A stretch of 64,000 bases of DNA from Psychrobacillus sp048572895 (lineage in GTDB: Bacteria; Bacillota; Bacilli; Bacillales_A; Planococcaceae), in assembly GCF_048572895.1 (NCBI RefSeq), contig NZ_CP183878.1, forward strand, positions 868,001-932,000, in the 5' to 3' direction. Of the stretch, positions 60,085 through 64,000 are shown piece after piece. Position 1 is the stretch's first letter. Every line of letters begins with the position of its first letter. The notes below the pieces were generated by a model, which saw only the letters and a list, made by a program, of their open reading frames with translations, was not told where the DNA came from and searched no databases. Position numbers and translations under genes: made by a program.

Positions 60085-60731
60085 ATGATCAAGGGTGTAA
60101 TTTTTGATTTTGACGGACTCATATTAGATACTGAAACATATCAATATGAAATGTTTAAAGAAATTTTCAATACACATAGTGTAGAACTCCCTTTTGAGAG
60201 ATGGGTCAAGGGAATTGGTACTAAATCAAATTTTTCGCTATTTACCTATCTAACGGAACACTCAATAACGAAATTTAATCTTGAAGAATTAAAAGAAAAA
60301 TTTAGAAAAGATTTTATCGAGGGTCTTAAAAAAGTAGATTGCCGAGAGGGTATAAGGGATTATCTTGAAGAAGCAAGTAATCTAGGACTAAGAATCGGGT
60401 TAGCATCTAGTTCCAACTATGAGTGGGTTAGTATGCACTTAAAAACCTAGATATCTTCGACTATTTCTCATGTATTAAAACATCGGATGATGTGGAAAAA
60501 GTTAAGCCTTCCCCTGAATTATATATTAGTGCTGCAACATGCTTAGGGTTACATCCTAAAGAATGTTTGGTATTTGAAGACTCTGCCAATGGAGCAATTG
60601 CTCCATTGGCAGAAATGAGGTGTGTGGTTGTTCCGAATAGCATCACTAATAATATGGATTTTTGTACTGTAGATCATCGCTTAAAATCAATGAGTGATAT
60701 ATCGTTAAATGAATTGATTAAAGGTCTATAA
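60085..60731 (+). pseudogene. HAD family phosphatase (beta-phosphoglucomutase-like), frameshifted
   Basis: The first part (60085-60450, 121 aa) has motif I DFDGLILDTE and motif II SS. The second part (60452-60731) continues in another frame with the Lys motif VKPSPELY and motif IV FEDSANGA. The break lies in an A5 run (60441-60445). One more A would give YEWVSMHLKNLDIFDYFS and one uninterrupted protein of about 216 aa, so a one-base deletion (real or sequencing error) is the simplest explanation. Motif IV sits inside a perfect 32-bp palindrome (60582-60613). The cluster position suggests it removes a phosphate from an frl pathway sugar phosphate. Confidence 0.85.
60582..60613. repeat. Perfect 32-bp palindrome inside the HAD gene
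   Basis: TCTGCCAATGGAGCAA (60582-60597) is followed with no loop by its exact reverse complement. Both strands therefore encode the same SANGAIAPLA peptide. The motif region is one residue shorter than usual in this family (inference from family memory), suggesting recent palindrome formation by template switching. Confidence 0.85.
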
Positions 60732-60793
60732 TTTTATATAACCATTTTAGTTAAATGATACTTCTTACTGTTATTTGAATCTTGATAGATCTT

Positions 60794-60822
60794 GCATTCC
60801 TTATTTAAGGAATGCTTTTTTA
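60794..60822 (+). terminator. Terminator after the frl cluster
   Basis: GCATTCCTT and AAGGAATGC pair around ATTT, followed by TTTTTT. The remaining part of the gap (60823-60995) shows nothing recognisable. Confidence 0.92.
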
Positions 60823-60995
60823 CTTATAAAAATGAACTTATAAATTTACGATAACTATTTATTTGACTTACTCTTAAGTATCATAATTGCAAGATACAGG
60901 TTATGACTTTTAAAAGAGATCGAGTTCCACAAAAAGTTATCCAATTTCCACGCAAGAAGATCTTAACTTCACTCATTAAGTCCTCATCTTTCCAA

Positions 60996-61027
60996 CAAAA
61001 AAGCCACTGAAAATAGCTCAGTAGCTT
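60996..61027 (-). terminator. Terminator of fnr
   Basis: On the minus strand AGCTACTGA pairs with TCAGTGGCT and is followed by TTTTTT. Confidence 0.88.
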
Positions 61028-61033
61028 AACAAA

Positions 61034-61729
61034 CTAGTCAATCCGGCAAATATGCAGTGGACAGTTATCACATTCTACTTCTGTGCGCAAAAAATGTAAA
61101 TCATGAATCGTAATCATTCCTTTATCTAACGAAAGTACATCTTTTTTCTTTAGATCATTTAAAATTCGGTTTACGACCTCTCTACTAGTTGCGCAGAAGT
61201 TAGCCAACTCCTGATTGGTCATAGCATGATCAATAAGAATGCTGCCATCCTCCTGCTTTACCCCGTAAGTATTAGTTAATCTTATCAATGTGGACAATAA
61301 CGCTCCTTTTTTACCGTGGAGCAGTAAATCTCTAAAACGAGTCTCGTTTTTAAAATTATGGATTTGCATGATTTGAACCCATTCCATCATGAGAGAAGAG
61401 CTTTCCGATAAATACTTTTCCAAAGACGTACGTGGTAATACTAATAGTTGAGTAGATTCAATTGCATTGGCTGAGACGGAATGATAAACAGTTTCGCAAA
61501 AAATAGATGTTTCTCCGATAAATGTATCATTTCCTGTAATTCTTAAAGTCAATATTTTACCGCTTTGAGTATCTTTACTAATGCGAACTGTACCTGTTTT
61601 GATGAGGTAGACGTCCTCTGCACTTTCACCTTCTAAAAAAATAGGGCGATCCTTATCTACTTTTAAGTTAGCTCCAAATTGTTCGAATAGTGCATGTATG
61701 CCCTGTGAATTGGAACTTTGTTCATTCAT
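61034..61729 (-). CDS. fnr: Oxygen-responsive regulator FNR, Bacillus type
   Basis: The 231-aa Crp/Fnr protein has an N-terminal cyclic-nucleotide-binding fold (about 15-130), a dimer helix, and a C-terminal winged helix-turn-helix (NQELANFCATSREVVNRILNDLKKKDVL). The last residues VECDNCPLHICRID form C-x2-C-x4-C, the C-terminal 4Fe-4S ligand set of B. subtilis FNR, unlike the N-terminal cysteines of E. coli FNR. It should activate or repress genes at TGTGA-N6-TCACA sites under low oxygen; one such site lies before ilvD. Start ATG after AAAGGAAG. It is divergent from the ClpB-like gene. Confidence 0.9.
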   Translation of the reverse strand: MNEQSSNSQGIHALFEQFGANLKVDKDRPIFLEGESAEDVYLIKTGTVRISKDTQSGKILTLRITGNDTFIGETSIFCETVYHSVSANAIESTQLLVLPRTSLEKYLSESSSLMMEWVQIMQIHNFKNETRFRDLLLHGKKGALLSTLIRLTNTYGVKQEDGSILIDHAMTNQELANFCATSREVVNRILNDLKKKDVLSLDKGMITIHDLHFLRTEVECDNCPLHICRID

Positions 61730-61836
61730 TATTATTACTTCCTTTCAGTCATTCACATTCGTTTTCAAGTGTGCACTTTCTTTTATAATAGCATATTTAG
61801 ATGATTTATTTAGTGTAAAGTCTATAGTCATATTTC

Positions 61837-61889
61837 TTTACAAAGTTATTTGGGAAGACGTATACTTAAATTAGTCAAAGAAGGTCAAA
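61837..61889 (+). promoter_or_regulatory. ClpB-like gene promoter with a CtsR operator
   Basis: TTTACA (61837-61842), an 18-base spacer and TATACT (61861-61866). AGTCAAA-GAA-GGTCAAA at 61873-61889 matches the CtsR heptad repeat RGTCAAA-NAN-RGTCAAA perfectly and lies on the predicted transcription start, so heat or protein stress should derepress this gene. Confidence 0.9.
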
Positions 61890-61914
61890 CTATTTCGTAA
61901 GGAGAGGTTTGTAT

Positions 61915-64000
61915 ATGCAAATGAAACAACAAGATGAAAAAAGTCCTTTAGAAACGTACGGAAGAAACTTAGTAACTGCAGTGAAAGAAGGGAAGATGGA
62001 TCCTGTAATTGGTCGTGATCAGGAAATTAGAGATGTTATTCGAATTCTTTCAAGAAAAACGAAAAATAATCCAGTACTGATTGGAGAACCTGGGGTAGGA
62101 AAAACTGCCATAGTAGAAGGACTGGCTCAGCGTATTGTACGTAAGGATGTACCAGAAGGCTTGAAAGAGAAGGAAATCTTTGAGCTTGATATGAGTTCCT
62201 TAATCGCTGGTGCAAAATATCGTGGAGAATTTGAAGAACGTCTTCAAGCAGTCTTAAAACAAGTGAAAGATAGTGAAGGACAAATTATTTTATTTATTGA
62301 TGAGATTCATACGATAGTTGGAGCTGGAAAATCCGATGGTGCTATGGATGCTGGTAACATGCTAAAACCTATGCTTGCACGCGGTGAGCTACATTGTATT
62401 GGTGCTACCACACTCGATGAGTACCGCATGTATATTGAAAAAGATCCCGCACTTGAAAGACGCTTCCAACAGGTGATGGTAAGAGAACCTTCTATAGAAG
62501 ATACAGTATCTATTTTGCGTGGACTAAAAGAACGCTTTGAGCTACATCACGGTGTTCGAATTCATGACCGAGCGATTGTCGCAGCAGCCGAGCTATCCAA
62601 TCGCTATATTACAGAACGATTTTTGCCAGATAAAGCAATCGATTTAGTTGATGAAGCATGCGCGATGATTCGAACAGAAATCGATTCAATGCCACAAGAG
62701 CTCGATGAAGTTACAAGAAAAATGATGCAGCTTCAAATTGAAGAACAAGCATTAATGAAAGAAAAAGATGCCGCAAGTCAAAAAAGATTAGAGCAGTTGC
62801 GTAAAGATTTGAAAGAATTAGAGACATCTACTAGTGAAATGCGAACGAAATGGGAACAAGAAAAAGATGCTATTCAAGTAATTCAGCAAAAACGAGAAGT
62901 ATTGGATCGCTATCGTCGAGAATTAGAAGAAGCTGAAAATCAATATGACTTAAACAAAGCAGCTGAACTTCGTCACGGGAAAATTCCATCACTAGAAAAA
63001 GAGCTCCAAGTGTATGAAAAACAAGTAAATGAAGATCCAGAAGCTCGTCTACTACGCGAAGAAGTAACAGCAGAAGAAATTGCTTCCATTGTATCAAGAT
63101 GGACTGGCATACCTGTAACTAAACTCGTAGAAGGGGAAAGAGAAAAACTATTACGCTTAAAAGAAACTTTAGGAGAGCGTGTAGTAGGACAAGATCAAGC
63201 CGTCCAATTAGTTACAGAAGCTGTTTGGCGTGCTAGAGCAGGTATTAAAGATCCAAATAAACCAATTGGTTCTTTCTTATTTTTAGGTCCTACCGGTGTC
63301 GGAAAAACAGAACTAGCTAAATCATTAGCGGCTAATTTATTTGATTCTGAGGAGCATTTCATTCGTATCGATATGTCTGAATATATGGAAAAGCATAGTG
63401 TTTCTCGATTAGTCGGTGCACCTCCTGGATATATCGGTTATGAAGAAGGTGGCCAATTAACGGAAGCGGTTCGTAGAAATCCTTACTCGGTTGTGTTGCT
63501 AGATGAAATAGAAAAAGCACATCCTGACGTGGCTAATATTTTATTGCAGTTAATGGATGATGGGCGAATTACGGATAGCCAAGGAAGAATCGTAAACTTT
63601 ACAAATACGATTGTTATTTTGACTTCAAATATAGGTTCAGGGTATTTAGCTAATACAACGGGGAAAGTCACTGAACAAGAAGAAAGTCTTGTCATGAGCG
63701 CATTACATGAACATTTTAAACCGGAGCTATTAAATCGTTTAGATGACATAATCATGTTCCACTCATTGACTACGGAGCACTTTGTTAAGATTACAGAAAA
63801 ATACGTAAAACAGCTTCAAAAACGATTACATGAACAAGAAATTGAGTTACAAGTGGATGAGTCGGTAGTCCAGTGGATTGTTAAGGAAGGTACAGATGCT
63901 GCGTTTGGTGCGAGACCGTTGAAACGCTATATCCAACGTTATTTAGAAACAGCAGTGGCGAAACTTTTAATCGGCGGCACCGTATTACCAGGAAGCAAGA
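61915..64000 (+). CDS. clpB: ClpB-type AAA+ disaggregase lacking the N-domain (partial, runs off the window)
   Basis: 695 codons are visible and the frame is still open. The protein starts directly at nucleotide-binding domain 1 (PLETYGRNLVTAVKEGKMDPVIGRD); Walker A GEPGVGKT is at about residue 57, whereas full ClpB has it near 206, so the about 145-residue Clp_N domain is absent. A full ClpB-type coiled-coil middle domain (about 260-385), NBD2 with GPTGVGKT at about 458 and the C-terminal AFGARPLKRYIQR follow. The long middle domain argues for ClpB rather than ClpC; ClpE would have a zinc finger, and ClpL is the other short family to consider. The start is well supported by AAGGAGAGG eight to ten bases upstream, and only 185 bases separate it from fnr. 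Confidence 0.9.
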   Translation, partial: MQMKQQDEKSPLETYGRNLVTAVKEGKMDPVIGRDQEIRDVIRILSRKTKNNPVLIGEPGVGKTAIVEGLAQRIVRKDVPEGLKEKEIFELDMSSLIAGAKYRGEFEERLQAVLKQVKDSEGQIILFIDEIHTIVGAGKSDGAMDAGNMLKPMLARGELHCIGATTLDEYRMYIEKDPALERRFQQVMVREPSIEDTVSILRGLKERFELHHGVRIHDRAIVAAAELSNRYITERFLPDKAIDLVDEACAMIRTEIDSMPQELDEVTRKMMQLQIEEQALMKEKDAASQKRLEQLRKDLKELETSTSEMRTKWEQEKDAIQVIQQKREVLDRYRRELEEAENQYDLNKAAELRHGKIPSLEKELQVYEKQVNEDPEARLLREEVTAEEIASIVSRWTGIPVTKLVEGEREKLLRLKETLGERVVGQDQAVQLVTEAVWRARAGIKDPNKPIGSFLFLGPTGVGKTELAKSLAANLFDSEEHFIRIDMSEYMEKHSVSRLVGAPPGYIGYEEGGQLTEAVRRNPYSVVLLDEIEKAHPDVANILLQLMDDGRITDSQGRIVNFTNTIVILTSNIGSGYLANTTGKVTEQEESLVMSALHEHFKPELLNRLDDIIMFHSLTTEHFVKITEKYVKQLQKRLHEQEIELQVDESVVQWIVKEGTDAAFGARPLKRYIQRYLETAVAKLLIGGTVLPGSK

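Noticed and set aside
61915..64000. ClpC or ClpE identity
   Set aside because: The middle domain is the long ClpB type, and there is no zinc finger or Clp_N/UVR arrangement.

Overview
This is a low-GC Gram-positive chromosome segment from the order Bacillales. Gene content and order match Bacillus subtilis blocks: hpf-secA-prfB, cccB-ftsEX, ctpB-minJ-csbA, addBA, yisK-yisL, yitS-yitU-yitV-yitW and frlBONMD. Blocks that lie far apart in B. subtilis are joined here. The regulatory style is also Bacillales: T-box, CtsR, CodY-like and FNR/Rex-like sites, and an FNR with C-terminal cysteines. I infer a Planococcaceae/Psychrobacillus-like organism, but genus cannot be proven from the sequence alone. 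No rRNA, tRNA, CRISPR array, prophage or complete insertion sequence was seen.

Layout. 0.1-1.6 kb: a small membrane protein and an Rpn-family nuclease. 2.2-13.4 kb: branched-chain amino acid biosynthesis, ilvD then T-box then ilvB-ilvN-ilvC-leuA-leuB-leuC-leuD-ilvA. 13.8-15.5 kb: a CatE-like dioxygenase facing an SDR. 15.7-18.6 kb: a chemoreceptor, a secreted NlpC/P60 hydrolase and a PilZ protein. 18.7-25 kb: hpf, secA, prfB (programmed frameshift) and a second chemoreceptor. 25.3-34.7 kb: YitT-family protein, cytochrome c, FtsEX with an M23 murein hydrolase, a ResA-like protein, CtpB, MinJ and CsbA. 35.4-37.7 kb: AzlCD exporter, a TVP38-type protein and signal peptidase I. 38.2-46.6 kb: AddB/AddA and a DUF418 protein. 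46.7-53.2 kb: YisK, YisL, an unannotated 53-aa membrane peptide, a degenerate GH13 protein and YitS/U/V/W. 54.1-60.7 kb: a fructosamine (frl) operon with its GntR regulator and a frameshifted HAD phosphatase. 61.0-64.0 kb: fnr, divergent from a CtsR-controlled ClpB-like chaperone that lacks the N-domain and runs off the window.

The intergenic DNA holds the most unusual material. (1) Three arrays have a short conserved keyword recurring almost exactly every 21 nt with variable sequence between: TTGCGATT at 1.8 kb and 13.7 kb, GTTGCGCA at 13.5 kb, TTAAGGGCT at 48.3 kb. (2) A family of roughly 600-nt non-coding elements (full copies at 26.8, 34.7 and 53.3 kb, partial copies elsewhere) shares a nearly invariant 45-nt core, a hairpin and an outer stem with compensatory base changes, and a terminator-like 3' end. 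This looks like a dispersed structured RNA. Several copies sit where B. subtilis gene order breaks. (3) Other structured spots are a long cruciform between secA and prfB, stacked hairpins at 51.9 kb and a perfect 32-bp palindrome inside the frl HAD gene.

Two genes, ilvA and the frl HAD gene, each look interrupted by a one-base loss in a homopolymer run. That could be real mutation or sequencing error.
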